Shown: positions 1 through 7,847 of the stretch, piece by piece
Numbering within the stretch: the first letter of the stretch is position 1
Layout of the letters: each line of letters opens with the position of its first letter
Assembly (NCBI RefSeq): GCF_040744945.1
Contig: NZ_CP160453.1
Coordinates: 6,138,001-6,202,000 of the forward strand
Length of the DNA: 64,000 nt
Reading direction: 5' to 3'
Origin: Saccharothrix sp. HUAS TT1
GTDB lineage: Bacteria; Actinomycetota; Actinomycetes; Mycobacteriales; Pseudonocardiaceae
The notes under the pieces: model-generated
Database searches by the model: none
The model's input: the letters and a program-made list of their open reading frames with translations, nothing else
Told to the model about the DNA's origin: nothing
Position numbers and translations under genes: made by a program

Positions 1-138
1 GACACCGGCCTCGGCCGCCACCAGGTCGACCCCGGTGGCCCGGATGCCGTTGCGGGAGAACAGACCCTCGGCTACTCCCAGCACGTGGGAGCGGGTCTGA
101 GCAGCGGTTCGACGCACGTTTCCCCCCGCGATTGCCAT
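1..138 (-). CDS. TetR-family transcriptional regulator (partial, N-terminal 46 codons)
   Basis: The reading frame runs off the left edge of the window, so only the first 46 codons are present. The visible residues form the start of a TetR_N helix-turn-helix: an Arg-rich N-terminus, then a helix reading THVLGVAEGLFSRNG, then a GIRATGVDLVAAEAGV stretch, which is the usual run into the recognition helices. The ATG at 138-136 is the first in frame and lies directly beside a palindrome that probably serves as its operator. The gene is divergent from the MFS exporter at 393, the classic arrangement of a drug-sensing repressor with its pump. The ligand-binding half is outside the window, so the inducer cannot be judged. 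Confidence 0.85.
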   Translation of the reverse strand, partial: MAIAGGNVRRTAAQTRSHVLGVAEGLFSRNGIRATGVDLVAAEAGV

Positions 139-160
139 GTTAGGGATGGCTCCCTATAGT
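132..160 (+). promoter_or_regulatory. Sigma-70-type promoter with a perfect palindrome in the spacer
   Basis: TTGCCA (132-137) and TATAGT (155-160) are separated by 17 bases, each one mismatch from the housekeeping consensus. The spacer contains TAGGGA-TGGC-TCCCTA (141-156), a perfect 6-bp inverted repeat whose last two bases overlap the -10 box. A repressor bound there would block the exporter promoter and sit just upstream of the divergent TetR start codon. Predicted transcription starts near 167, leaving a C-rich leader of about 225 bases before the exporter. Confidence 0.7.
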
Positions 161-392
161 CTAGCTCGGCGACCGGACCGGGACCATCCCCGGACCACCC
201 GCCACCGGAACCCCACGACCACACCCACGGACGTGACAGGGCCGGGACGGCACGCGCACCACCGAACCGCACGACGCGGGAGCAGGCGGGAACACGGGCA
301 CGGAGGCGGAACGACCCGCCCGTCCGACCGTCCCCACGCGACAGGACCACGCACCAGCCACACCACGTGACAGCGACAAGGAAGAAGTGCAC

Positions 393-1619
393 ATGAGTAC
401 CCAGCAAACGGCGCTGAGCCCCGGCAGGGCCAACCTGGTCCTGGCCACGCTGTTCCTCGGAATGTTCGTGCTGGGCAGCGGGGAACTGCTCGTGGTCGGC
501 GTGCTGGACCTGATCGCCGCCGACCTGCAGGTCACCATCCCCGCCGCCGGCAACCTGGTCACCGTCTACGCCCTCGGCCTGGCCATCGGCGGACCCGTCC
601 TGACCGCCCTGACCATCAAACTCGACCGCAAACTCGTCCTCATCGGCTCGGTCGCGCTGTTCGTCGCCTGCAACCTCGTCGCCGTGCTGACCCCCGACTA
701 CGCCGTCTTCATGATCGTGCGCTTCCTCATCGGCGCCTCACAAGGACTCTTCATCGCCGGCGCCTTCATCGCCGGCATGGCCGTCGTCGCCCCCGAACGC
801 ATGGGCCAGGCCATCGGCATCGTCGTCTCCGGCGTCTCCCTCGCCGGCGCCCTCGGCGTCCCCCTGGGCACCCTCGTCGGACAGACCCTCGGCTGGCGCG
901 GCTCCTTCGTCGCCATCGTCGTCGGCGCCGTCATCACCCTGCTCGCCACCATCGCCCTGGTCCCCCGCGTCCCACCCGCCGGCGGCGGCGCCGCCCACCA
1001 GGCCAAGTACGCCTTCGCCCCCCGCGTCCTGGCCGTGCTCTTCCTCAACTTCATCGTCTTCTCCGCCACCTTCGCCGCCCTGACCTACATCGTCCCCTTC
1101 CTGCAGAACGTCACCGGCATCTCCGGCGCCTGGCTCAGCGCCTTCCTGCTCGCCTACGGCGTCGCCACCGCCATCGGCTCCTTCCGCGGCGGCAAATTCG
1201 CCGACTGGAACGCCTCCCGCACCCTCATCATCGGCTCCATCGGCCTGGCCGCATCCCTGCTGCTGCTCTACTTCGTCGGAACCGTCGCCTGGCTCGTCGC
1301 CCTCGCCCTGCTCGCCTGGGGCCTGTTCTTCTACAGCATGGTCCCCTCCCTGCAGGTCCGCGTCATCAGCCTCGCCGGCCCCGGCGGCCAACTCGCCCAA
1401 TCCCTGCCCGTCTCCGCCGCCAACGTCGGCATCGCCCTCGGCGCCTTCGCCGGCAGCATCGCCATCGACAACTACAACGCCTCCGCCCCCATCATCGCCG
1501 CCGTCATCTTCGCCGTCATCACCATCGCCGTCGCCTGGGCCACCAGCTACCTCAAGCCCCCCACCGTCACCGACGACACCACCACCGCAACCCCCCAAAC
1601 CGCAACCGAACCGGCGTGA
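393..1619 (+). CDS. MFS exporter, DHA1 drug-efflux type
   Basis: This encodes a 408-residue, very hydrophobic protein with about twelve predicted membrane segments, of the DHA1 group that includes Cmx chloramphenicol pumps, AraJ and PbuE. Early residues LGMFVLGSGELLVVGVLDLI and the loop-2 region LDRKLVLIG match the family. It probably expels a drug or metabolite sensed by the divergent TetR protein. I chose ATG 393 because AGGAAG (379-384) lies eight bases upstream; an in-frame GTG at 387 would be too close to it. Codon use is unusual: third positions are overwhelmingly C, with CCC rather than CCG for proline, unlike most genes here. A polar Thr/Pro-rich tail ends the protein. Substrate unknown. 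Confidence 0.88.
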   Translation: MSTQQTALSPGRANLVLATLFLGMFVLGSGELLVVGVLDLIAADLQVTIPAAGNLVTVYALGLAIGGPVLTALTIKLDRKLVLIGSVALFVACNLVAVLTPDYAVFMIVRFLIGASQGLFIAGAFIAGMAVVAPERMGQAIGIVVSGVSLAGALGVPLGTLVGQTLGWRGSFVAIVVGAVITLLATIALVPRVPPAGGGAAHQAKYAFAPRVLAVLFLNFIVFSATFAALTYIVPFLQNVTGISGAWLSAFLLAYGVATAIGSFRGGKFADWNASRTLIIGSIGLAASLLLLYFVGTVAWLVALALLAWGLFFYSMVPSLQVRVISLAGPGGQLAQSLPVSAANVGIALGAFAGSIAIDNYNASAPIIAAVIFAVITIAVAWATSYLKPPTVTDDTTTATPQTATEPA

Positions 1620-1718
1620 CCAACGTCCAAAGAGCACGGTGGTGACATCCCCCCGATCACGCCACCACCGCGCTCGCCCCTCGCACTCCGAACCGACCCC
1701 CCTCGGACGGACGCGACG

Positions 1719-1752
1719 ACCGGGCCAGGCCGCTCCTGCGGCCTGGCCCGGT
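1719..1752. terminator. Strong hairpin terminator
   Basis: A perfect stem (left arm CCGGGCCAGGCCGC at 1720-1733, right arm 1738-1751, plus an outer A-T pair) closes on a TCCT tetraloop. No T-tract follows, as is common in actinobacteria. It lies about 100 bases past the exporter stop and before the kinase remnant. Confidence 0.75.
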
Positions 1753-1772
1753 TCGCTGTGGCCCGAGCGCAC

Positions 1773-1790
1773 TCGTTTCACTTTGACCGA
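1773..1790. promoter_or_regulatory. Putative DeoR-type operator site A
   Basis: Read on the minus strand the segment contains CAAAGTGAAACGA, resembling motifs at 4819-4834 and 7858-7874 beside the two DeoR/LacI-type regulators. TTTG-containing repeats continue to 1832. Position: upstream of the kinase remnant at 1852. The assignment rests only on motif recurrence. Confidence 0.4.
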
Positions 1791-1851
1791 GTTCAGCACT
1801 ATCTGATCATTTGCGATCGGTTTGCTCGTTTGACTGGCCGAGGGAGTCGAG

Positions 1852-2530
1852 GTGGCCACTGTGCTGTGCGTCGGGGAGTCGACGGCCGTGCTCACCCCAG
1901 GCGAGCCCGGCCTGCCGGAAGAGGTCACCACCTGGCTGCGCGGCACCGGGGGCGCGGAGTCCAACGTGGCCTGTGCCCTGGCCGCGCTCGGCGTGCCGGT
2001 CGGCTGGGTGAGCGCGATGGGCGACGACCCGTTCGGCCGGGCGGTCGTCGGGGCCGTGGCCGTGGCCGCGACCGGCGTGGACGTGTCCCTGGTGCGGGTC
2101 GACGCCGGACGTCCCACCGGCCTCTACATCGAGGAGGTCGGCAAGGCGGGCAGCGCCATCACCGCGGCCCTCTCCCCTTCCTGCCTTGCACTGGTGCACG
2201 CCGTGCTCGACCACCCCGGCGTCACGACGTCCTTCGACGTCAACTGGCGGCCGGCCCTGTGGGGTGCGGACGGACCCGACACCCTCCGCTCCCTGGCCGC
2301 GAAGGCCGACGTCGTGCTGGTCGGTGACGACGAGGCCGGGGCGCTGTGGGGCGCGACGACCCCGGCCGCCGGCCGCGAGGTGCTGCCCGAGCCGCGAACC
2401 CTGGTCGTCAAGCAGGGCGCGGCGGGGGCGTCCGTGCTGCGAGCGGGGGAAGACCCGGTGTTCGAGCCCGCGCCGGCGGTGGACGTGGTCGAACCGGTCG
2501 GCGCCGGTGACGCGTTCGCGGCGGGCGGCC
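1852..2530 (+). pseudogene. kdgK: 2-keto-3-deoxygluconate kinase-like PfkB sugar kinase remnant
   Basis: The start (GTG after GGGAG) and N-terminus are intact, with VLCVGES and the GGAESNVACALAALG ribokinase motif. FDVNWRPALW and the catalytic GAGDAFAAG motif are also present, and the pattern fits KDG kinases. Two parts are missing. An in-frame internal deletion joins the GLYIEEVG region directly to TAALSPSC, removing a few tens of residues of the usual lid and substrate region. The C-terminal helix region after GAGDAFAAG is also absent. Beyond about 2530 the frame reads into antisense of the neighbouring GH43 remnant and stops at 2821. KDG kinase would follow KduD in uronate catabolism, so its loss matters for this locus. 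A chimeric translated product is possible but unlikely to be active. Confidence 0.75.
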
Positions 2531-2561
2531 GGACGACCGCCCACCGGTCACACCCGACGTC

Positions 2562-3699
2562 CTACCTGCTCCACTGCTGGTTCGTGCCGCCGTTGCACGC
2601 CCGCTGCGCCACGGTCGCCCTGTCCGCAGTGGACGCGGAGGTCACGTCGAGGCACAGGGCGCTGTGCCTGGCGACCAGCCGGTGGTGGCCGCTGCCCGCG
2701 TTCTCCGCGTCCCACCGCTGGTTCGCGCCGTTGCACGGGTACTGCTTGAGCTGCGTCCCGGCCACCTGGCTCGCGCTCGGGATGTCCGCGCACTTGCCGC
2801 TGCGCCGGGCGGTCAGCGCGTAGGACGGCGAGGACACCGGGGTCACGGTGCCCGCGGCGGCGTCGATGGTCAGCTGGGACGCGTAGCTCATCGACATCGT
2901 GGTGCTGCTGGGGAAGGTCAGCGGCAGCCACACGTAGCGCGAGTCGTTGACCCGGCCGTCCCACGCGCCCGCCCACCGGTCGCCCAGGTACAGGTAGGAC
3001 GTGGTCTGCGTGCCCTGGACCGGCAGCACGAACGCGGTCTGCGAGCCATAGGCTGTGCCGTCACCGATGTCGCGCAGCGCGCTCCACGTGCCCGCCACGC
3101 TGCTCGCCGTGGCGTACTTCTGCTGGTTCGGGTCCCAGCCGGTGGCGCCGGACGTGAGCAGGAAGTACACCCCGTCGCGCTTGAACATCGCGGGCGCCTC
3201 CCGCCACGAGCCGGCCCACAGCACGCGCACCCTGGACTCGACCTGCCGGTAGTCGGCGGTGAGGCGGTAGACGTGCAGGTCCGCGTTCTCGCGAGCGGCC
3301 GAGATCATGTAGCCGGCGCCGTCGTCGTCGCGGAACAGGGTGATGTCCCGCGACATGTGCCCCAGCGGGCGGAAGCTGCCGTGCCAGGTGTAGTCGCTGC
3401 CGTTCTCCTTGTGCGTCCACATCACGAAACGGCCGGTGGCGCTGTTGTAGATCACCTTCGGCCGTTCGATGTTGGCCACCGCCAGCCCGGCGTCGGATTG
3501 CTGCGTCAGCACGTCCCGCCGGATGCCGCCCCCGTGCGCGTGCACGACCGGCCCGCCGTGTCGACGAACTGCACTCCGTTGCTGATGGTGACCGGCGCCG
3601 CCGCGGCGACCGGCGCGAGCACCACCCCGAGCAGGACGAAGCCGAAAGCACACCCGAGCACAAAGCGCGACAGTTTCGCAAATGTTCGAAGAAGAACGT
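2562..3699 (-). pseudogene. Secreted GH43 (exo-beta-1,3-galactanase-like) with CBM13, decayed
   Basis: The core shows GH43 subfamily-24-type motifs: HAHGGGI, ANIERPKVIYN, GHMSRDITLF, REAPAMFKRDG and LTSGATGWDPNQQ. A ricin-type CBM13 follows, with two repeats ending NQRWD and NQQWSR. A secretion signal (LGCAFGFVLLGVVLAPVAAA) and the first mature residues VQFVDTAG lie in a different frame, so at least one frameshift separates signal and enzyme. Segments normally found between HAHGGG and VLTQ, and after HKENGSDY, are missing. The third CBM13 repeat is gone at the 3' end. No normal start or promoter remains, because the regulator's stop codon abuts the 5' end. Intact relatives cut the beta-1,3-galactan backbone of arabinogalactan proteins. 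Confidence 0.75.
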
Positions 3700-4806
3700 T
3701 CAGCGACGGGCGCGGGCCACCGGCGTGGTCGAGCCGCGTTCGCACAGCTCGGAGCTGAGCACGACCCGGCGCACGGGGCGGTCCGCTCCCCCGGTGAGGC
3801 GGTCCAGCACCAGTTCGACGGCGGTGCCGCCGATGGCGTACTTGGGCGGGCGCACGGCGGTGAGCGGCGGGTGGGCGAACCGGGCGACCTCGTCGTCGTA
3901 GGCGACGACCGCGAGGTCCGCGGGCACGCGCACGCCTCGTTCCTCGGCCCGCTGCACCAAGGACACCGCTTCGCGATCGGAGTGCACGACGAGCGCGGTG
4001 ACGTGGTGCTCGGCGCACTGGTCCAGGACGCGGTCCACGTCCACGGCCCAGCCGGGCTCGTAGCAGGCGGCGACGAGCAGTTCCGGCACGGCGGGCAGGG
4101 ACAGGGCGGTCATCGCGCGCCGCCAGCCCTCGCGGACGTGGCCGGTGGTGGGGCTGGAGGCGCTGGAGACCAGGCCGATGCGGACGTGCCCTTGACCGTG
4201 CAGGTGCCGCACGGCCAGTTCCGCGCCCGACGCGTGGTCCGTGCGGACCGACTCGACGTGCCGCCGGTAGGGGCCGGACACCGCCGAGCGCTCGACCAGG
4301 ACGACGGGCACGGGCAGGGACGTCAGCCACGCCACCAGCTCCTCGGCGCCCTCGCCCCGGGTGGGCGGCGCGACGAGCAGCGCGTCCACGGCGCCGTTGC
4401 CGATCATCCACTCGACCTGGTGGCGGACGTCGTCCACCCGGTAGGACGCGCCGCGCAGCACGAGCCGCGCGCCGCTGTCGTGCGCCGCGTCCTGCGCGCC
4501 GCGGATGACCTCGGGCCAGTAGTAGTCCAGTGACGGCACGACCATGCCGATGGCGGACGTGGCGCCCGGACCGCTCCCGGCACCCGGCACGTCGGCGAGC
4601 CGGACGCCGCCGTGCACCCGTTCGACCAGTCCTTCGGCGGCCAGGCCGTTGACGTCCCGGCGGACGGTGACCGGGGTGACGCCCATGATCCGGGCGATGG
4701 CCGTGATGCGCAGGACGCCCCGGCCGGACAGGTGCTCCAGCAGCCACTGCCTCCGGTCCGCGGGCAGCATCGCGCTCCGGTCGACCGCCTGCGGGCTGTC
4801 CGTCAT
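3700..4806 (-). CDS. DeoR-type HTH / LacI-type sensor hybrid regulator (first copy)
   Basis: The protein has 368 residues. Residues 15-70 form a DeoR winged helix (ADRRQWLLEHL, GVTPVTVRRDVNGLAAEGL, VERVHGG), and the rest is a LacI/periplasmic-binding-like sensor (PSLDYYWPEVIRGAQ, VVLVERSAVSGP, VVAYDDEVARFAHPPLTAVRPP). ATG 4806 follows a GGGGG-rich Shine-Dalgarno. It is divergent from kduI and probably represses the kdu genes until a uronate intermediate binds, inferred from position. A paralogue sits at 6537-7646 with the same architecture and near-identical landmark motifs. The AAAGYGA-type motif at 4819-4834 lies just upstream of its start, consistent with autoregulation. Confidence 0.85.
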   Translation of the reverse strand: MTDSPQAVDRSAMLPADRRQWLLEHLSGRGVLRITAIARIMGVTPVTVRRDVNGLAAEGLVERVHGGVRLADVPGAGSGPGATSAIGMVVPSLDYYWPEVIRGAQDAAHDSGARLVLRGASYRVDDVRHQVEWMIGNGAVDALLVAPPTRGEGAEELVAWLTSLPVPVVLVERSAVSGPYRRHVESVRTDHASGAELAVRHLHGQGHVRIGLVSSASSPTTGHVREGWRRAMTALSLPAVPELLVAACYEPGWAVDVDRVLDQCAEHHVTALVVHSDREAVSLVQRAEERGVRVPADLAVVAYDDEVARFAHPPLTAVRPPKYAIGGTAVELVLDRLTGGADRPVRRVVLSSELCERGSTTPVARARR

Positions 4807-4818
4807 CACCACACCCCC

Positions 4819-4914
4819 TGATCGAAAGTGATCGTAACAAACGAAGCGAACAGTATTGCTCTCCGGTTCTGTCTGAGATTGACTGTTTTTCCTATTGACG
4901 TGGTGAAGTGATCG
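4819..4914. promoter_or_regulatory. kduI / regulator intergenic region with AAAGYGA-type motifs (site B)
   Basis: The divergent gap carries TGATCGAAAGTGATCG at 4819-4834, ACGAAGCGAAC at 4841-4851 and TGAAGTGATCG at 4904-4914, the last beside the kduI ribosome site. Repeated GAAAG/GAAGYGA units are typical of DeoR-family operators. The gap is noticeably less GC-rich than the genes. I could not assign a convincing -35/-10 pair for kduI. Confidence 0.5.
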
Positions 4915-4932
4915 AGCAAGGAGGGCGACGGC

Positions 4933-5763
4933 GTGGATCAGCGCTTCGCGATCGGGCCGGAGCAGGTGCGGTCCCTGGGCACGGAGGACCTGCGGCGGCA
5001 CTACCTGGTCGAGGACTTGTTCGCCGACGACGAGGTGCGCGCGGTCTACAGCCACCACGACCGGGTCGTGCTGGTCGGGGCGTTGCCGCGGACCGGGCCG
5101 CTGAGCCTGCCGACGTTCCCCGAGATCCGGTCGGAGCACTTCTTCGAGCACCGCGAGGCCGGGATCGTCAACGTCGGCGGTCCGGGCGCGGTGGTCGTGG
5201 ACGGCGTCGAGCACCGGCTGGAACCGACGGCGTGCCTCTACATCGGGCGTGGCGCGGTGGAGGTGTCGTTCTCCTCCGACGACGCCACGACGCCCGCCGC
5301 GTTCTACCTCTTCTCCGCCCCCGCGCACACCGCGCACCCGACGGTGCTGGTCGAGCCGGGCGGCGGCACGGTGCGCGAGCTGGGCGACCCGCTGACGTCC
5401 AACCGCCGGACGTTGACGCAGTACATCCATGAGAACGGCGTGCGCAGCTGCCAGGTCGTGATGGGCGTGACGACGCTGCACGCCGGGAGCATGTGGAACA
5501 CGATGCCCGCGCACACGCACGTCCGCCGCACGGAGGTCTACCTGTACTTCGACCTGCCCGAGGACGCCCGGGTGGTGCACCTGATGGGTGAGCCGACCGA
5601 GACCCGGCACCTGGTCGTGGCCGACCGGCAGGCCGTCATCTCGCCCCCGTGGTCGCTGCACAGCGGTGTCGGCACCGCGTCGTACAGCTTCGTGTGGGCG
5701 ATGGCGGGCGAGAACCAGTCGTTCGACGACATGGACCCGCACCCCGTGGCAGGTCTGCGGTGA
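4933..5763 (+). CDS. kduI: 5-dehydro-4-deoxy-D-glucuronate isomerase
   Basis: KduI interconverts 4-deoxy-L-threo-5-hexosulose uronate and 2,5-diketo-3-deoxygluconate in the cytoplasm, the step after an unsaturated uronate monomer opens. The 276-residue length is standard. The metal site is visible as His194, His196 and Glu201 (in AHTHVRRTEVY) and His243 (in SLHSGVG). This spacing matches the E. coli enzyme's H196/H198/E203/H245 exactly, shifted by two. The GTG start follows AAGGAGG. The stop overlaps the kduD start, so the pair is translationally coupled. The unsaturated uronate is probably supplied by the GH88 enzyme at 13792. Confidence 0.95.
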   Translation: MDQRFAIGPEQVRSLGTEDLRRHYLVEDLFADDEVRAVYSHHDRVVLVGALPRTGPLSLPTFPEIRSEHFFEHREAGIVNVGGPGAVVVDGVEHRLEPTACLYIGRGAVEVSFSSDDATTPAAFYLFSAPAHTAHPTVLVEPGGGTVRELGDPLTSNRRTLTQYIHENGVRSCQVVMGVTTLHAGSMWNTMPAHTHVRRTEVYLYFDLPEDARVVHLMGEPTETRHLVVADRQAVISPPWSLHSGVGTASYSFVWAMAGENQSFDDMDPHPVAGLR

Positions 5764-6530
5764 CGCCCGGGGTCACCGGCCTGTTCGACCTGACCGGTCG
5801 GACGGCGGCCGTCACCGGCGCCGGTCGGGGCATCGGGCTCGCGGTGGCCCGACTGCTGGCGGCGGCGGGCGCCGACGTGGTCGGAGTCAGCTCGTCCATG
5901 CCGGAGGGCGGGAGCGCGGTCCGGGCCGCGGTCGAGGGCGAGGGGCGGGTGTTCACCCCCGTCCGCACCGACCTCGCCGACCCCGGTCAGGTGGCCGCGC
6001 TGGGCGAGCGGCTGGCCGGGATGGCGGTGGACGTGCTGGTCAACAACGGCGGGACGATCCGGCGCGCGCCGGCCGCCGAGCACAGCGACGCCGACTTCGA
6101 CCACGTGCTGGCGGTCAACCTGCGGGCGACCTGGTCGCTGTCGCGCGACGTCGGCCGGGCGATGCTGGCGCGCGGGTCGGGCCGGATCGTCAACGTCGCG
6201 TCGATGCTCAGCTTCCAGGGCGGCATCACCGTTCCCGGTTACACCGCCTCGAAGTCCGCCGTCGCGGGGCTGACCAGGGCCCTGGCCAACGAGTGGGCGC
6301 ACCGCGGGGTCAACGTCAACGCCGTCGCGCCCGGCTACGTCGCCACCGACAACACCGCCGCGCTGCGCGCCGACCCGGACCGCGACCGGTCCATCCTGGA
6401 CCGGATACCGGCCGGGCGCTGGGCCGAGCCGGAGGACATCGCGGGCGCGGTGCTGTTCCTGTGCTCCCGCGCGGCCGACTACGTGCACGGGGTCGTGCTG
6501 CCCGTGGACGGCGGTTGGCTGGCCAGGTGA
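5760..6530 (+). CDS. kduD: 2-dehydro-3-deoxy-D-gluconate 5-dehydrogenase (SDR)
   Basis: KduD reduces 2,5-diketo-3-deoxygluconate to 2-keto-3-deoxygluconate with NAD(P)H. The 256-residue protein is a classical short-chain dehydrogenase: TGAGRGIGLAVA nucleotide loop near residue 19, NNGG, catalytic Ser in NVASMLSF, Tyr161 and Lys165 in YTASK, and the C-terminal VDGGWLAR. The GTG at 5760 overlaps the kduI TGA. It ends seven bases before the convergent second regulator, with no hairpin between them. The natural next enzyme, KDG kinase, is only a remnant in this window (1852-2530). Confidence 0.93.
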   Translation: MTPGVTGLFDLTGRTAAVTGAGRGIGLAVARLLAAAGADVVGVSSSMPEGGSAVRAAVEGEGRVFTPVRTDLADPGQVAALGERLAGMAVDVLVNNGGTIRRAPAAEHSDADFDHVLAVNLRATWSLSRDVGRAMLARGSGRIVNVASMLSFQGGITVPGYTASKSAVAGLTRALANEWAHRGVNVNAVAPGYVATDNTAALRADPDRDRSILDRIPAGRWAEPEDIAGAVLFLCSRAADYVHGVVLPVDGGWLAR

Positions 6531-6536
6531 CCGGGG

Positions 6537-7646
6537 TCAGCCGGGCGGCGGGGCCGTCGAGCCGCGCACGCGCAACGACGGCGTGATCACCACCCGGTGC
6601 GTCGGGCGGTCCGGTTCGGCCAACCGGGCCGCCAGCAGCGACACCGCCGCCCGCCCGATCGAGCGCCGGGGCGGTCGCACCGCCGTCAGCGCGGGCGTGA
6701 ACAACGCCGCCACCTCGTCGTCGTAGGCCACCACCGACAGGTCCGACGGCACCCGCACGCCGCGCTGCTCGGCCCGTTGGACGAGGGCCATCGCCTCGGC
6801 GTCGGCGTGCACGAGCACCGCTGTGGTCCCGGTCGCGGCCAGCTGGTCCAGCACCTCGTCCAGCGCGGCGTCCCAACCGGACGTGGCGGGCCTGGGCACG
6901 GCGGCGTCCACAGCGGACCCCGGTTCCAGCCCCGCCGCCTCGCACCCGTCCCGCCAACCGTGCCGCACGTGCGGCGAGGTCGGGCTGTTCTCGCTGGTGA
7001 CGACACCGACCCGGCGGTGGCCCAGACCGGCCAGGTGGTGCACGGCCATCGCCGCGCCCAGCGCGTGGTCGGTGACGACGGACTCCACCACCGCGTGCCG
7101 CGGCCCCGCCGTCACCGCGCGCTCGACCAGCACCACCGGCGTGTCGAGCGTGCTCAGCCACTCCAGCGTCGTCTCGGCGCTCGGGGCGGTCAGGCTCGGC
7201 GCGACGATCAGGCCGCACACGTCCTCGTTGTCCAGCAGGCGTTCCAGCTGCGGGCGGTCGTCGGCGCTCTCGTAGGACGACCCGCGCAGCAGCACCTGCA
7301 ACCCGTGCCCGGACGCCTCCTCCTCCGCGCCGCGGACCACCTCGGGCCAGTAGTAGTCCAGTGACGGCACCAGCATCCCGGCGGCGCCCTGGCTCGCGCG
7401 CTCGACCGCCGCGTCGACCGGCCGCGCGCCGTGCGGCCCGGCTTCGGTGAGGCGGAGCGTCGCGCCACCGTGCACGCGGCGCAGCAGCCCTTCGCCCGCG
7501 AGGTGGGCGATGTCGCGGCGCAGGGTGACCGGGGTGACGCCCAACCTCTCGCTCAGGTCGGAGATCCGCACGGTGCCGTCGCGGTGCAGCGCCTCCAGGA
7601 TGGACGCGCGGCGGTCGGCGGCGAGGGTGCGCGACTCGGGGTTCAC
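6537..7646 (-). CDS. DeoR-type HTH / LacI-type sensor hybrid regulator (second copy)
   Basis: The 369-residue protein parallels the one at 3700: DeoR winged helix (ADRRASILEALH, GVTPVTLRRDIAHLAGEGL, RRVHGG), then a LacI-like sensor (PSLDYYWPEVVRGAEEEA, VVLVERAVTAGPRH, VVAYDDEVAALFTPALTAVRPP). I prefer GTG 7646 because it aligns with the start of the paralogue and overlaps the TGA of a short upstream reading frame with a perfect AGGAGG. An in-frame ATG at 7724 would add 26 residues with no family match. The gene is divergent from the DUF2264-transporter-GH88 operon and probably controls it. Confidence 0.85.
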   Translation of the reverse strand: MNPESRTLAADRRASILEALHRDGTVRISDLSERLGVTPVTLRRDIAHLAGEGLLRRVHGGATLRLTEAGPHGARPVDAAVERASQGAAGMLVPSLDYYWPEVVRGAEEEASGHGLQVLLRGSSYESADDRPQLERLLDNEDVCGLIVAPSLTAPSAETTLEWLSTLDTPVVLVERAVTAGPRHAVVESVVTDHALGAAMAVHHLAGLGHRRVGVVTSENSPTSPHVRHGWRDGCEAAGLEPGSAVDAAVPRPATSGWDAALDEVLDQLAATGTTAVLVHADAEAMALVQRAEQRGVRVPSDLSVVAYDDEVAALFTPALTAVRPPRRSIGRAAVSLLAARLAEPDRPTHRVVITPSLRVRGSTAPPPG

Positions 7647-7693
7647 GGCGCACCCACCCCAGCGGAACCGGTCCCCGTGCGCGCTCTCGTCAC
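7643..7693 (-). CDS. 16-residue leader peptide coupled to the second regulator
   Basis: GTG 7693 lies seven bases downstream of a perfect AGGAGG (7706-7701) and opens a 16-codon frame, MTRARTGTGSAGVGAP. Its TGA overlaps the GTG of the regulator in the GTGA pattern typical of translational coupling. The regulator GTG itself has no comparable ribosome site, so the leader may deliver ribosomes to it. I see no diagnostic codon run that would indicate classical attenuation. It could instead be incidental to a longer regulator beginning at 7724. Confidence 0.45.
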   Translation of the reverse strand: MTRARTGTGSAGVGAP

Positions 7694-7812
7694 CGTTGGT
7701 CCTCCTGTCGTTGATCGCGTCCATTATGTCGCCGGCCGCCGAGGACGACGTGCCGCGACAGGCCGCGCCCGGCGGAGCGCCCGAGTCCGATCAAGAGGAC
7801 GCCCTGTGACTC

Positions 7813-7842
7813 TTGACACGATCACTCGTGCACGTATTTACT
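7813..7842 (+). promoter_or_regulatory. Promoter of the uronide import/degradation operon
   Basis: A perfect TTGACA (7813-7818) is followed after 16 bases by TATTTA (7835-7840), or after 18 by TTTACT, in the AT-richest stretch of the area. Transcription would begin near 7848, inside the putative operator at 7848-7880. Confidence 0.6.
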
Positions 7843-7847
7843 CTTTA

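Noticed and set aside
137..370. Small plus-strand frame in the MFS leader
   Set aside because: Its ATG lies inside the promoter, upstream of the predicted transcription start, and the sequence is a composition artefact.
738..2117. Long minus-strand reading frame rich in Asp and Gly opposite the MFS gene
   Set aside because: It is the antisense shadow of a C-rich coding strand; composition is low-complexity and no domain is recognisable.
3506..4840. Minus-strand frame that appears to run through regulator 1 into the GH43 signal peptide
   Set aside because: The upstream part is an out-of-frame shadow of the regulator; only the last 60 codons are meaningful, as the signal region of the GH43 remnant.
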